Shown: positions 25,595 through 32,792 of the stretch, one piece after another | Numbering within the stretch: position 1 is the stretch's first letter | Layout: every line of letters starts with the position of its first letter | Assembly: GCA_021838945.1 (NCBI GenBank) | Contig: JAKCCH010000024.1 | Span: forward strand, 1-35,721 | Direction of reading: 5' to 3' | Origin: Actinomycetes bacterium | GTDB lineage: Bacteria; Actinomycetota; Acidimicrobiia; Acidimicrobiales; Bog-793 | Length of the DNA: 35,721 nt | The notes under the pieces: model-generated | Told to the model about the DNA's origin: nothing | Databases searched by the model: none | Seen by the model: only the letters and a program-made list of their open reading frames with translations | Translations under genes and position numbers: made by a program

Positions 25595-26449
25595 TCAGAA
25601 CCGATCCGCCTCCTCGACCACCAGCGTCTGGCCGTTCAGGGCTCCGTTGACCTCCTCGGGGGCGCTCCTGACGCCCCTGTCGAGCGGGTTGTCGAGCGGG
25701 TTGTCGAGCGAGCTGACGACCGGGCTCACGCCGGAACCCGCCGGCGGCCCCGGCGAGCGCCTCGCCTGCGCGCTCCGCAGCGCCACCGATGCGCCATCGC
25801 GCGTCGCCACTGCCTCCGGATGTGCCTGATAGAACGCCAGCACCTGGAGCTCTGCCGAGAAGTCGACGTGGCGAACCTGGACGTCCGCCGGCACCACCAG
25901 CACCGCCGGCGCGAAGTTGAGGATCGCTCCGACTCCGCCCATCACCAGTTGATCGGCCACCTCTTGGGCGGCAGATGCCGGAGTCGTGACGATGCCGACC
26001 GAGACGCCGTTCAACCCGCAGAAGCTCGGCAGCTCCGAGATGTGGCGCACCGGCAGCCCGCGCACCTCCTCGCCGACGGTCTCCGGGGCGTTGTCGAAGA
26101 GGCCGACGAGCCGGAACCCGCCGCTCGCGAACCCTTGCGAGCGCGCGAGCGCGTGGCCGAGGTGTCCCATTCCGACGATCACGACAGGTCGATCCTGGTC
26201 GGTGCCGAGCTCACGCTGGATCTGACCGAGCAGGTAGTCGACGTCGTAGCCGGTTCCGGGTGTGCCGTAGGTCCCGAAGTGCGACAGGTCCTTGCGCACC
26301 TTCGCCGCGTTCACACCGGCCGCGCCGGCCAGCTCAGCAGACGAGACGGTCGAGACCCCGCGTGCCGAGAGCTCGAGCAGCACGCGCTGGTAGATCGGCA
26401 AGCGGATCACGGTCGGTTCGGGGATCCGCCTGCCGAAACGCTCGGGCAT
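25595..26449 (-). CDS. rex: Redox-sensing transcriptional repressor Rex
   Basis: NADH/NAD+-responsive repressor that leaves its operators when NADH rises. The N-terminal winged helix contains NAAKVRKDLSHFGTYGTPG, then the Rossmann domain VVIVGMGHLGHALA and LVGLFDNAPETVGEEV, and a C-terminal helix (FSAELQVLAFYQAHPEA) that swaps in the dimer. ATG 26449 was chosen because upstream ATGs (26476, 26494) fall in or beyond the operator and a TACCAT -10 ends seven bases before it. This gives 284 residues. The C-terminal ~65 residues are an unusual tail containing a repeated Leu-Asp-Asn-Pro unit and ending GQTLVVEEADRF. It heads the haem biosynthesis genes. Confidence 0.95.
   Translation of the reverse strand: MPERFGRRIPEPTVIRLPIYQRVLLELSARGVSTVSSAELAGAAGVNAAKVRKDLSHFGTYGTPGTGYDVDYLLGQIQRELGTDQDRPVVIVGMGHLGHALARSQGFASGGFRLVGLFDNAPETVGEEVRGLPVRHISELPSFCGLNGVSVGIVTTPASAAQEVADQLVMGGVGAILNFAPAVLVVPADVQVRHVDFSAELQVLAFYQAHPEAVATRDGASVALRSAQARRSPGPPAGSGVSPVVSSLDNPLDNPLDRGVRSAPEEVNGALNGQTLVVEEADRF
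25679..25714. repeat. 12-bp tandem repeat in rex 3' region
   Basis: Units gtcgagcgggtt at 25679-25690 and 25691-25702 are identical; a third (25703-25714) has two changes. On the minus strand they encode the repeated Leu-Asp-Asn-Pro segment in the C-terminal tail of Rex, beyond the conserved domains. Confidence 0.8.
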
Positions 26450-26456
26450 GGCGGTG

Positions 26457-26486
26457 ATGGTAACGACCTCGTGCATTCGCTCACAA
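26457..26486 (-). promoter_or_regulatory. rex promoter with overlapping Rex operator-like site
   Basis: On the minus strand a -35-like TTGTGA (26481-26486) and a -10 TACCAT (26457-26462) are 18 bases apart, and the rex ATG (26449) starts seven bases after the -10, suggesting a leaderless message. The 18-bp palindrome at 26469-26486, TTGTGAGCGAATGCACGA, fits TTGTGAA-N4-TTCACAA at 11 of 14 defined positions and overlaps the -35 and spacer. Rex represses its own operon in Streptomyces, so autoregulation is expected. The nearly matching site in front of nuoA strengthens the case. Confidence 0.65.
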
Positions 26487-26522
26487 AACCGCAAACCGCA
26501 CGGCCTCCGGCCGCCTGCGCCG

Positions 26523-28061
26523 CTACCCCACCACCCGCCGGAGCACCTTGCCCTGCAGTCCGTGAGGCAGCTCGCGCACGAAGGTCACCTGCGACGGGCA
26601 CTTGTAGCGGGCGAGGTGCTGCGAACAGCGACGCATCAGGTCCTCGGCCGTGATGCCGCTCGGAACTTCGTCCCCTTCCGGCCAAATCGAAGGGTCGGGC
26701 ACGACGAAGGCTCGGACGGACTCACCGTGCTCCTCGTCGGGGATACCGACCACGGCGGCTTCCGCCACCCCCGGGCACTCGGCGAGCACCTGCTCGACCT
26801 CTCCGGGGAAGACGTTGAACCCGGAGACGATGATGAGGTCCTTCTTGCGGTCGACGATCGTGAGCGTCCCGTCGTCTGCCATGGCAGCCACGTCGCCGGT
26901 GTGCAACCAGCCCCTGCGGTCGAGCGCGGCGCTCGTGGCGGCAGGGTCCTCGAAGTAGCCCGCGAAGACGTTCGGGCCGCGCACGAGGACCTCGCCGGGA
27001 TCGCCCGGCTCGACGTCCTCACCGTCGGCGTCGACGACCCGCACTTCGACACCTGGGAGCGGCACTCCCACCGAATGCACGTCGCGCCGGCCTGCGAGGT
27101 CAGGGAAGGTCACCGTGGGCGACGCCTCTGTGAGCCCATACCCCTGCCAGATCGGCACGCCGAAGCGCCGCTCGAAACGATCCGCTGTCTCAGCATCGAG
27201 CGGCGCCGCCCCGGAGCAGGCCAACCGAACCGAGCGCAGCTCGTCCCCGGTCGCCTCGGGAAGGTCAGCGAGGGCGGCAAAGAGCTGGGGTACTCCGGCG
27301 AGGATCGTCACGCGCTCCGATTGGATCGTCTCCAGCGCCGAAGCCGCGTCGAAACGCTCGACGAGCACGAGGCGGCCACCGACAAACATCTGCACTCCGA
27401 GCACCGCGTTGAGACCGAGGATGTGGAACGGCGGCACGACGAGCAGGCTGATGTCGTCGGACGTCGCTGCGAGGCCGACGCGCAGCTCGACCTGCTCGAT
27501 GTTGGCGAGGAGGCTCCCGTGGGTGAGGATGGCCGCCTTCGGCGACCCGGCGGTCCCGGATGTGAACAGGTAGGCAGCCTCGTCGTCGGGCTCACGCTCG
27601 CAGACCGGAGCGACCTCGGCCGCCCCTTCGGCGAGCTCGGCCGCTCCACCCGCTGCTGCTGCGGCGGTGCCGTCCACCTCGCCCACGCCAAGGACCTCGT
27701 GGCCGAGCTGACGCAGGTCCTCCACTACGCCCGTGCCCGACGCTGCAGCCTCGCTGCCGGCGAGCACGACCGACGCCCGGACCGTTCGAAGCTCGCGGTC
27801 GAGCTCGGTGGGAGGGCTGCTCGGGTTGAGGGGAACCGAGACCGCACCGTGGCCGAGTGCTCCGAAGTAAGCGACCGCGAACTCCGGGGTGCCGCCGAGC
27901 AGGAGCGCCACACGGTCCCCGGGCTCGAGACCCTGCTCGGCGCACCAGCCCCTCACGGCGGCACAACGCGCTCGCAGCTCGCCGTAGGTGACGTCCTCGC
28001 CGTTGAAGCGGAACGCGACGCCGGACGCGTCATGACGCTCGATGATCTGGGCGAGATTCAC
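26523..28061 (-). CDS. AMP-forming acyl-CoA ligase (fatty-acyl/aryl-CoA synthetase family)
   Basis: ANL-superfamily enzyme that activates a carboxylic acid as an acyl-adenylate and transfers it to CoA. Core motifs in order: YLFTSGTAGSPKAA (phosphate loop), YGLTEASPTV, HTGDVAAM, DRKKDLIIVSGFNVFPGE and the C-terminal catalytic lysine in LQGKVLRRVVG. Length is 512 residues. The start is GTG at 28061, with GGAGGG about 12 bases upstream. A low-complexity Ala/Gly/Glu segment (TAAAAAGGAAELAEGAAE) interrupts the N-domain before the phosphate loop. It lies between the small HTH gene and rex. Substrate cannot be read from sequence; medium/long-chain fatty acid is a reasonable guess. Confidence 0.9.
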   Translation of the reverse strand: MNLAQIIERHDASGVAFRFNGEDVTYGELRARCAAVRGWCAEQGLEPGDRVALLLGGTPEFAVAYFGALGHGAVSVPLNPSSPPTELDRELRTVRASVVLAGSEAAASGTGVVEDLRQLGHEVLGVGEVDGTAAAAAGGAAELAEGAAEVAPVCEREPDDEAAYLFTSGTAGSPKAAILTHGSLLANIEQVELRVGLAATSDDISLLVVPPFHILGLNAVLGVQMFVGGRLVLVERFDAASALETIQSERVTILAGVPQLFAALADLPEATGDELRSVRLACSGAAPLDAETADRFERRFGVPIWQGYGLTEASPTVTFPDLAGRRDVHSVGVPLPGVEVRVVDADGEDVEPGDPGEVLVRGPNVFAGYFEDPAATSAALDRRGWLHTGDVAAMADDGTLTIVDRKKDLIIVSGFNVFPGEVEQVLAECPGVAEAAVVGIPDEEHGESVRAFVVPDPSIWPEGDEVPSGITAEDLMRRCSQHLARYKCPSQVTFVRELPHGLQGKVLRRVVG

Positions 28062-28237
28062 GGCTCGAACTACCCTCCGGAGCCCTTCGGCGACTCCTCG
28101 ACGGGCGCGGCCTCGGCGCGCCGGGCCGCAACCCTACACAAGCAGCCCGACTCCTCGCCCGGACAGCGTCTCGACCGGACGATCTCGTCCGGCGCCCCCG
28201 ACGGTGAGCTGAGTGCGGAGCGAAGCGAGCGGACCGA

Positions 28238-28258
28238 GGAGCGGGCTCAGCCCGCTTC
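28238..28258 (-). terminator. GC-rich stem-loop cradling the HTH gene stop codon
   Basis: AGCGGGC (28240-28246) and GCCCGCT (28250-28256) form a 7-bp stem, extendable to 9 bp with one G-U pair. The three-base loop (28247-28249) is exactly the TGA stop codon of the small HTH gene. No T-run follows; it may act as a terminator or 3'-end stabiliser. Confidence 0.45.
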
Positions 28259-28450
28259 GGTGAACTGGCTCGACAGGTAGCTGTTCACGTCCTCTTCCCG
28301 GAGCCGGTAGGACTTACCAACCCTCACGGCAGGTAGCTGGCCCGAGTTGATGAGTCGGTACACGGTCATGCTGGAGACGCGAAGCAGCTGCGCCACCTCC
28401 GCGACTGTGTAGAACTTCGCCTTCGAGTAATCGATTGTCGTCAGATCCAT
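28247..28450 (-). CDS. Small excisionase/MerR-like helix-turn-helix DNA-binding protein
   Basis: A 67-residue protein almost entirely made of an excisionase-family winged HTH: FYTVAEVAQLLRVSSMTVYR (residues 13-32) then LINSGQLPAVRVGKSYRLRE. Equivalent small proteins sit beside proC in many actinobacteria (for example Mycobacterium Rv0500A). The start is ATG 28450, supported by a strong GGAGAGGGG ribosome site; a longer frame upstream to 28606 lacks homology. It has its own promoter in the gap after proC. The usual tiny neighbour (AURKAIP-like, Lys/Arg-rich) was not found here. It is a transcriptional regulator or nucleoid protein of unknown target, distinct from BldC although of related fold. 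Confidence 0.9.
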   Translation of the reverse strand: MDLTTIDYSKAKFYTVAEVAQLLRVSSMTVYRLINSGQLPAVRVGKSYRLREEDVNSYLSSQFTEAG

Positions 28451-28472
28451 CACCCCTCTCCGCCTGGATGCC

Positions 28473-28501
28473 ATGGTACGCCAATGTTGCTGGAGTGAAA
28501 A
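28473..28501 (-). promoter_or_regulatory. Promoter of the small HTH gene
   Basis: On the minus strand TTTTCA (28496-28501) and TACCAT (28473-28478) are separated by 17 bases, matching -35/-10 spacing for the housekeeping sigma factor. About 16 bases of leader follow, including the ribosome site GGAGAGGGG. The -10 is identical to that proposed for rex. Confidence 0.5.
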
Positions 28502-28621
28502 GTGGTTCTTGCGTGGCGGGTGTGACAACGGGATCCGAGCCCCGGACAGGTGCGAGGCGAACCCCTCCCGAGGGGATGCGTCAACGACCGGGCAAAGCGC
28601 GCGCAAAGGGCGCGGAAGCGC

Positions 28622-29419
28622 TCAGTGAGTCTGTTGTCCCAGCTCACGTGACCTTGCAGTGGCGGCGGCGACAGCCTCGACGACCGCCGAGCGGAAGCCG
28701 GCGCGTTCGAGCTCGCGGAGTGCCGCGGCCGTCGTGCCCCCCGGCGAGGTGACCCTCGCCCGCAGGTCCTCGGCCGTGTCGCCGAGCTCGCTCATCATGC
28801 GGGCCGTCCCGAGCAGCGTCTGGATGGCGAGCAGCCGGCTGACCTCGCGATCGAGGCCCTGGAGCACTCCGGCCTCGATCAGGGCTTCGGTGAGCACGAG
28901 CACGTAGGCGGGCCCGGATCCGGACAGGCCCGTCACGGCGTCGAGCAATGGCTCGGGGACCCGGGCTACGACACCGAACGCCGACAGCACCGCCTCGGCC
29001 CAGCTGTAGTCCTCCTCGGTGGCAGTCGGTCCGCCGGCGAGCCCGGAGGCTGCCGCTCCGACCACCGCCGGGAGGTTCGGCATCGCCCGCAGGACGACGG
29101 CGCTTTCGCCGAGATGGAATTGCAGGACCGAGATCTTCACGCCGGCGACGATGGAGACGACGCGATTGATCCCCTGCTTGCGCATCATCTCCGTGGCCTC
29201 GGGCGCGTCCGGTGGCTTGACGGCGAGCACAGCCGAGCCGGCGGGCACGACATCGCCCGAGACCTCGACGTCGGGGAATCGATGCTGCAGATCTGCTCTC
29301 GCCGCCTCGTACCGCTCGGCGATGGCGATCTCCGACGGCTCGATCCAGCCGGACCGGAGGAGGCCGCTGACGAGCGCGCGGCCCATGCGGCCACCGCCCA
29401 CGACGCAGAGGCGGGTCAC
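28622..29419 (-). CDS. proC: Pyrroline-5-carboxylate reductase
   Basis: Last step of proline synthesis: reduces 1-pyrroline-5-carboxylate with NAD(P)H. The N-terminal dinucleotide motif is VVGGGRMGRALVSGLL, followed by VVLRAMPNLPAVVGAAASG, the substrate loop GLSGSGPAYVLVLTEALIEA and the dimer/active-site motif RVTSPGGTTAAALRELE. Length is 265 residues, typical. The GTG start at 29419 is one base after the mshA stop, so the two genes are almost certainly co-transcribed. A gap of 171 bases with a promoter separates it from the next gene. Confidence 0.96.
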   Translation of the reverse strand: MTRLCVVGGGRMGRALVSGLLRSGWIEPSEIAIAERYEAARADLQHRFPDVEVSGDVVPAGSAVLAVKPPDAPEATEMMRKQGINRVVSIVAGVKISVLQFHLGESAVVLRAMPNLPAVVGAAASGLAGGPTATEEDYSWAEAVLSAFGVVARVPEPLLDAVTGLSGSGPAYVLVLTEALIEAGVLQGLDREVSRLLAIQTLLGTARMMSELGDTAEDLRARVTSPGGTTAAALRELERAGFRSAVVEAVAAATARSRELGQQTH

Positions 29420-29420
29420 G

Positions 29421-30707
29421 TCAGCATTCGACGAGCGTCCGGTGGGAGAGCTCCGAGTAGAGCTGCGACAGCCTGCCCGCGGCCGTGCCCCACGTGTAGC
29501 CGGCGGCCATCTCCGCGCCGGCCTGGCCGAGCCGTCTCCGCAAAGCGTCGTCCACGACGATCTCCGCTACACGCTCGGCGAACCCGGCGGCATCGCCCGG
29601 CTCGACGAGGAAACCTGTCTCGCCGTCCTCGACCAGTGTGGTCAGCCCGCCGACGGAGGCGGCGACGACCGGGATGCCGCAGGCCGACGCTTCGAGGGCG
29701 ACGAGCCCGAAGGACTCCGAGCGGGACGGCACGATGCAGCAGTCGGCTGCGCGGTAGTACGTCGACAGGAGCTCGTGCGGCTGCGGAGGGTAGAAACGCA
29801 CCCGGTCCCCGAGCCCACGCTGGCCAACGAGCTGGTGCAGCGTGGCGACCTCCGCCTCGCCCATCGGGCCGCTCGGACCGCCGACGATCACGAGCCTCGC
29901 GTCGTCGTGCCCGGCGTCGTGCAGCTCGGCCAGCGCGTTCACCGCCACGTCGGCACCTTTCAACGGCTGGATCCGGCCGACGTAGAGCAGCAGCGTCCCG
30001 GATCCCTCCAGCCCGAGAGCGCGCCGCGCGTAAGCACGGTCTCCCGGCGAGAAGAACGCGTGGTCGACTCCGAGCGGGACGATCTCGATGCGACCGGGGT
30101 TGGCTCCGTACAGCTCGACCAGCTGGTCGAGCTCGACGCTGCAGGAGGCGCAGAGGGCGTCCGAGCAGCCGATCACCGCCGCCTCGTACCGGGACCGCCG
30201 GCCGGAGGCCACCTCCGCAGCTTCCTCGGGACTCGCCTCGGCCTTCACGCGGTCGAGGGTGTGGAACGTCGAGACGAGCGGCAGGTCGAGCCGGTGCTTG
30301 ATCTCGTGGCCGGCGACACCCGAGAGCCAGTAGTTGGCGTGGACGGCACCGGGCATCTCGTCGGGGTCGCCGAAGTATGAGTCGGCGGGGAAGGTCCGGC
30401 GCGGGATGCATCCGGTGAGGTGTGCGATCACGCCTTCTGTGAACTCCTCGAGGTGCTCGAAGAGGAGCTCCTTCGGCACGTGGGATGCCGGACCTGCTCG
30501 TACGTGATGGACGGCGAAGCCCGGCTCGACGAAGACCGTGTCGGGAAGCTCTGCGTCGTATCTGCGGGTGTAGACGTCGCAGAAGATCCCGGCGTGGGCG
30601 AGCGCGGAGGACAGCTCTTTCACGTAGACGTTCATGCCGCCCCCGTCGCCCGTCCCCGGTTGTGCGAGCGGGGAGGTGTGCAGCGAGAGAACCGCGAGCC
30701 TCCGCAT
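29421..30707 (-). CDS. mshA: D-inositol-3-phosphate glycosyltransferase-like (MshA)
   Basis: GT4 family GT-B glycosyltransferase; MshA joins UDP-GlcNAc to 1L-myo-inositol-1-phosphate, first step of mycothiol synthesis. The N-terminal acceptor-domain signature SLHTSPLAQPGTGDGGGMNV is strongly MshA-like, followed by VHANYWLSGVAGHEIKHRLD, VSTFHTLDRVKA, LLLYVGRIQPLKG and the donor-site E-x7-E region SESFGLVALEASACGIPVV. The start is ATG at 30707; sequence upstream in frame is a shadow of the XRE gene. TAGTCT ends seven bases before the ATG, so it may also be transcribed leaderlessly. Its 428 residues fit. It is coupled to proC, an arrangement close to that in mycobacteria. Other mycothiol genes are outside this window. 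Confidence 0.87.
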   Translation of the reverse strand: MRRLAVLSLHTSPLAQPGTGDGGGMNVYVKELSSALAHAGIFCDVYTRRYDAELPDTVFVEPGFAVHHVRAGPASHVPKELLFEHLEEFTEGVIAHLTGCIPRRTFPADSYFGDPDEMPGAVHANYWLSGVAGHEIKHRLDLPLVSTFHTLDRVKAEASPEEAAEVASGRRSRYEAAVIGCSDALCASCSVELDQLVELYGANPGRIEIVPLGVDHAFFSPGDRAYARRALGLEGSGTLLLYVGRIQPLKGADVAVNALAELHDAGHDDARLVIVGGPSGPMGEAEVATLHQLVGQRGLGDRVRFYPPQPHELLSTYYRAADCCIVPSRSESFGLVALEASACGIPVVAASVGGLTTLVEDGETGFLVEPGDAAGFAERVAEIVVDDALRRRLGQAGAEMAAGYTWGTAAGRLSQLYSELSHRTLVEC

Positions 30708-30717
30708 CGTCGGCAGA

Positions 30718-31206
30718 CTACCGAGGCCGCCGCGGCTGTTGAACGTGAGGATCCTCCGCCGCCTCACCGGGCATGGCGGTGCCGGACCCATCCGTGCCGT
30801 TCGCATCGGCCTCGGGCGCCGGCGCGTCGGGGTCGGCGGTCTCGTCCGGCACGTCCATGTAGCCGTTCTCGTGCCGAAACGACACGTAGATCCGCACGAG
30901 CGCCTCGCGCTGGTAGGCATCGAGAAAGGGATCGGTCCGGATGCGGCGGACGAGGTCCTGGTCGTCGGAGTCGGCGTCGAGGATGCCGGCGCGGACGTAC
31001 AGCGTCTCGGCCGACAGCTGCAGCCCCTTCGCGATCTGCTGGAGCACTTCCGCCGAAGGCTTTCGCAGGCCTCGCTCGATCTGTGAGAGGTAGGGGTTGG
31101 AGATGCCGGCGATCTGCGAGAAGCGCCGCAGCGACAGGCGGGCGGTCTCGCGCTGCTGGCGGATGAACTCGCCGAGGTCTGCCCAGCGGTCGGGGATCTC
31201 TTTCAT
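30718..31206 (-). CDS. XRE-family helix-turn-helix regulator
   Basis: Cro/C1-type HTH covers residues ~10-66: LGEFIRQQRETARLSLRRFS, QIAGISNPYLSQIERGLRKP, then SAEVLQQIAKGLQLSAETLY. This form is widely conserved in actinobacteria, including a mycobacterial relative upstream of the heparin-binding haemagglutinin gene. The remaining ~95 residues have a short conserved helix (FLDAYQREALVRIYVSFRHE) and then an acidic, Asp/Ala/Gly-rich unstructured tail. Total 162 residues. The ATG at 31206 is 27 bases downstream of the RsiG-like gene; no ribosome site is obvious. Target genes unknown. Confidence 0.88.
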   Translation of the reverse strand: MKEIPDRWADLGEFIRQQRETARLSLRRFSQIAGISNPYLSQIERGLRKPSAEVLQQIAKGLQLSAETLYVRAGILDADSDDQDLVRRIRTDPFLDAYQREALVRIYVSFRHENGYMDVPDETADPDAPAPEADANGTDGSGTAMPGEAAEDPHVQQPRRPR

Positions 31207-31233
31207 GATGCTTGTGGAACGCGCACCCCGGCC

Positions 31234-31827
31234 TCAGGTGAGGAGGCTGTCGGGATCGGCCGCGCCGGACTTGTAGCGGTCCACGATGGTGGCCTGTATG
31301 GCGTCGATGCGCTCGTGCAGGACCCTCCGCTTGCTCGAGAGCGTCGTCTCCTCGTCACGGAGGCGCTCGAGCACCGCGCCGAGCTCGCTGTCGCCGAGCG
31401 TGCAGAGGTTGGCCCCCGGCAGCAGCTCGCCGGGTGCAACGTGCCCCTCGTCGTGGGAGAGCACCTGTGCGAGCAGCACCTCGAGCGGCACGTCGTGCTG
31501 CAGGTCCATCATCTCGGCGACCGCCGGCATCGTGTGGACGGAGCTGTGCGCCGGCTCTGTCAGGCTGGCCGTGGCGGAGGAGAGGATCGTCGGGAGCTCG
31601 TCCACGAGGCGGCCGATGTCGCTGCGACCACCGTCACGGCGGATCTCGATCTCGGCGAGCACGAGGTCGATCTCGCCCTGAAGGACGCGCCGGAGGTAGG
31701 ACAACACGACTTCGGCGCGCTGGCAGTCGTCCCGCCGGGCGCGGAGCTCCGCCACCGGTGCCGCCTCGAGGCCGTCAAGGTAGGACGGAGCGCACAGCTC
31801 GCTCAGGTGATGTGCTGTGAGACTCAT
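31234..31827 (-). CDS. rsiG: RsiG-like c-di-GMP-binding anti-sigma factor
   Basis: RsiG of Streptomyces holds the sigma factor WhiG inactive when loaded with a c-di-GMP dimer, using two E(X)3S(X)2R(X)3Q(X)3D motifs on an antiparallel coiled coil. Here helix 1 has the exact motif E39-S43-R46-Q50-D54 (within RAEVVLSYLRRVLQGEID). Helix 2 has E160-S164-R167-H171-D175 (EETTLSSKRRVLHERID), same spacing but His in place of Gln. A middle region (TLTEPAHSSVHTM, then EMMDLQHDVPLEVL) separates them. Length 197 residues, helical throughout. It lies 27 bases after sodX and before an XRE regulator. No WhiG-type sigma gene is in the window. The assignment rests on the twin motif and helical architecture. 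Confidence 0.8.
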   Translation of the reverse strand: MSLTAHHLSELCAPSYLDGLEAAPVAELRARRDDCQRAEVVLSYLRRVLQGEIDLVLAEIEIRRDGGRSDIGRLVDELPTILSSATASLTEPAHSSVHTMPAVAEMMDLQHDVPLEVLLAQVLSHDEGHVAPGELLPGANLCTLGDSELGAVLERLRDEETTLSSKRRVLHERIDAIQATIVDRYKSGAADPDSLLT

Positions 31828-31854
31828 GGCGTCATCCCGCCCCGATTCCTACGG

Positions 31855-32259
31855 TTACCTGCGACTGCGCCCATCGTACCTGCCCCGGCGGGTGATCGAC
31901 CCCGCCCGTGCGGACGGGTGGTAGCGGTACACCGCGCGCCCGAGGACGGCGCGCCGATCCACCGGGCCGAACTCGCGCGAGTCGCGACTCGGGCCCTCGT
32001 TGTCCCCCCGGACCTCGATCGACGTGGCATGAAGACGCGAGACGCGCTTCACGAGGACCCGGTCCGGCAGCTCCGGGTCGCGGAACACCACGAGGTCGCC
32101 GAGCTCGAGCACGGGCCAGCGCACGGCGACGAGGCGATCTCCCGGCGCGAGCTCGGGGACCATCGAGACACCCGAAACGGTCACGCGCGTGACAGGACGG
32201 GCGCGCCTCCACCACGCGACGGCGGCAGCCAGGACGGCGGCGGCGGAGACAATTCGCAC
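31855..32259 (-). CDS. sodX: Nickel-type superoxide dismutase maturation protease (signal peptidase S26-like)
   Basis: SodX removes the leader of NiSOD so that the new N-terminal His can bind nickel. The protein has one N-terminal hydrophobic segment (VSAAAVLAAAVAWW), the nucleophile Ser32 in VSGVSMVPELAPGDRL, the general base Lys71 in RVLVKRVSRL, and the signal peptidase box GDNEGPSRDSREFGPV. The GTG at 32259 was preferred as start because it sits just before the membrane segment; the longer frame begins on top of the sodN start. This gives 134 residues. It is divergent from sodN, 98 bases apart. Adjacent NiSOD makes the specific name likely rather than a generic signal peptidase. Confidence 0.88.
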   Translation of the reverse strand: MRIVSAAAVLAAAVAWWRRARPVTRVTVSGVSMVPELAPGDRLVAVRWPVLELGDLVVFRDPELPDRVLVKRVSRLHATSIEVRGDNEGPSRDSREFGPVDRRAVLGRAVYRYHPSARAGSITRRGRYDGRSRR

Positions 32260-32305
32260 TCCGGTCGACCCCCGCGGGCGGGGCAGAATCCGCGCACCCC
32301 CCCGA

Positions 32306-32349
32306 TAGGGTGACTCCCGAATCGACCGAACCCCATCCTGACGAAGGAG
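32306..32349 (+). promoter_or_regulatory. sodN candidate -10 and ribosome binding site
   Basis: TAGGGT at 32306-32311 matches TANNNT; no convincing -35 precedes it. A strong ribosome site GAAGGAGA at 32342-32349 stands eight bases before the sodN ATG (32358) and decides that start over an in-frame ATG-like extension from 32310. Confidence 0.4.
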
Positions 32350-32357
32350 ACACGCCA

Positions 32358-32777
32358 ATGTCGTTCACCTCCAGAGTGCTCTCGAGCCTCGACCGCTGGA
32401 GCGAGCCGCTGACGGCCCATGCCCACTGCGACCTGCCGTGCGGCGTGTACGACCCGGCGCAGGCCCGTATCGAAGCAGAGTCGGTGAAGGCCTGCATGGA
32501 GAAGTTCAACGGGTCGGACGACCCGGTGTTCCGCGAGCGGGCCGTGTTCATCAAGGAGGAGCGGGCGGACCTCGTGAAGCACCACCTCTGGATCCTCTGG
32601 ACCGACTACTTCAAGCCCGAGCACGTCGAGAAGTACCCGGAGCTGCACGACCTGTTCTGGAAGGCGACGAAGGCGGCCGGCGACTCGAAGAAGACGAACG
32701 ACGTCGGCGTGGCCGAGCGGATGCTCGCCAACATCGGCGAGATCGACCGCATCTTCTGGGAGACCAAGAAGGCCTGA
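32358..32777 (+). CDS. sodN: Nickel superoxide dismutase
   Basis: Hexameric NiSOD that disproportionates superoxide. The nickel hook HCDLPCGVYDP begins at residue 23, giving mature His1, Cys2 and Cys6 as nickel ligands once the 22-residue leader (ending PLTAHA) is cut off. The mature chain would be 117 residues, the same as the Streptomyces enzyme. The four-helix body reads ARIEAESVKACMEKFNGSDD, VKHHLWILWTDYFKPEHVEK and DLFWKATKAAGDSKKTNDVG. The start ATG 32358 has GAAGGAGA upstream. The leader has no secretion features, as usual, so the enzyme is cytoplasmic. The processing protease sodX is divergent next door. Confidence 0.97.
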   Translation: MSFTSRVLSSLDRWSEPLTAHAHCDLPCGVYDPAQARIEAESVKACMEKFNGSDDPVFRERAVFIKEERADLVKHHLWILWTDYFKPEHVEKYPELHDLFWKATKAAGDSKKTNDVGVAERMLANIGEIDRIFWETKKA

Positions 32778-32792
32778 GGCGGCCCTCAGCCT
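32770..32792. terminator. Bidirectional hairpin containing both sodN and MoaD stop codons
   Basis: AGGC-(C)-TGAGG (32770-32779) pairs with CCTCA-GCCT (32784-32792) around a CGGC loop, a 9-bp stem with a single bulged C. The sodN TGA (32775-32777) is in the left arm and the reverse-strand stop of the MoaD-like gene (32786-32788) in the right arm. Confidence 0.5.

Noticed and set aside
28247-28450. Small HTH protein as the developmental regulator BldC
   Set aside because: The fold is related, but the sequence (SSMTVYRLINSGQLPAVRVG) and location beside proC fit the separate excisionase-type family better.
32260-32358. SodX start at 32358
   Set aside because: That start would sit on the sodN initiation codon and add residues without homology before the membrane segment; GTG 32259 is preferred.
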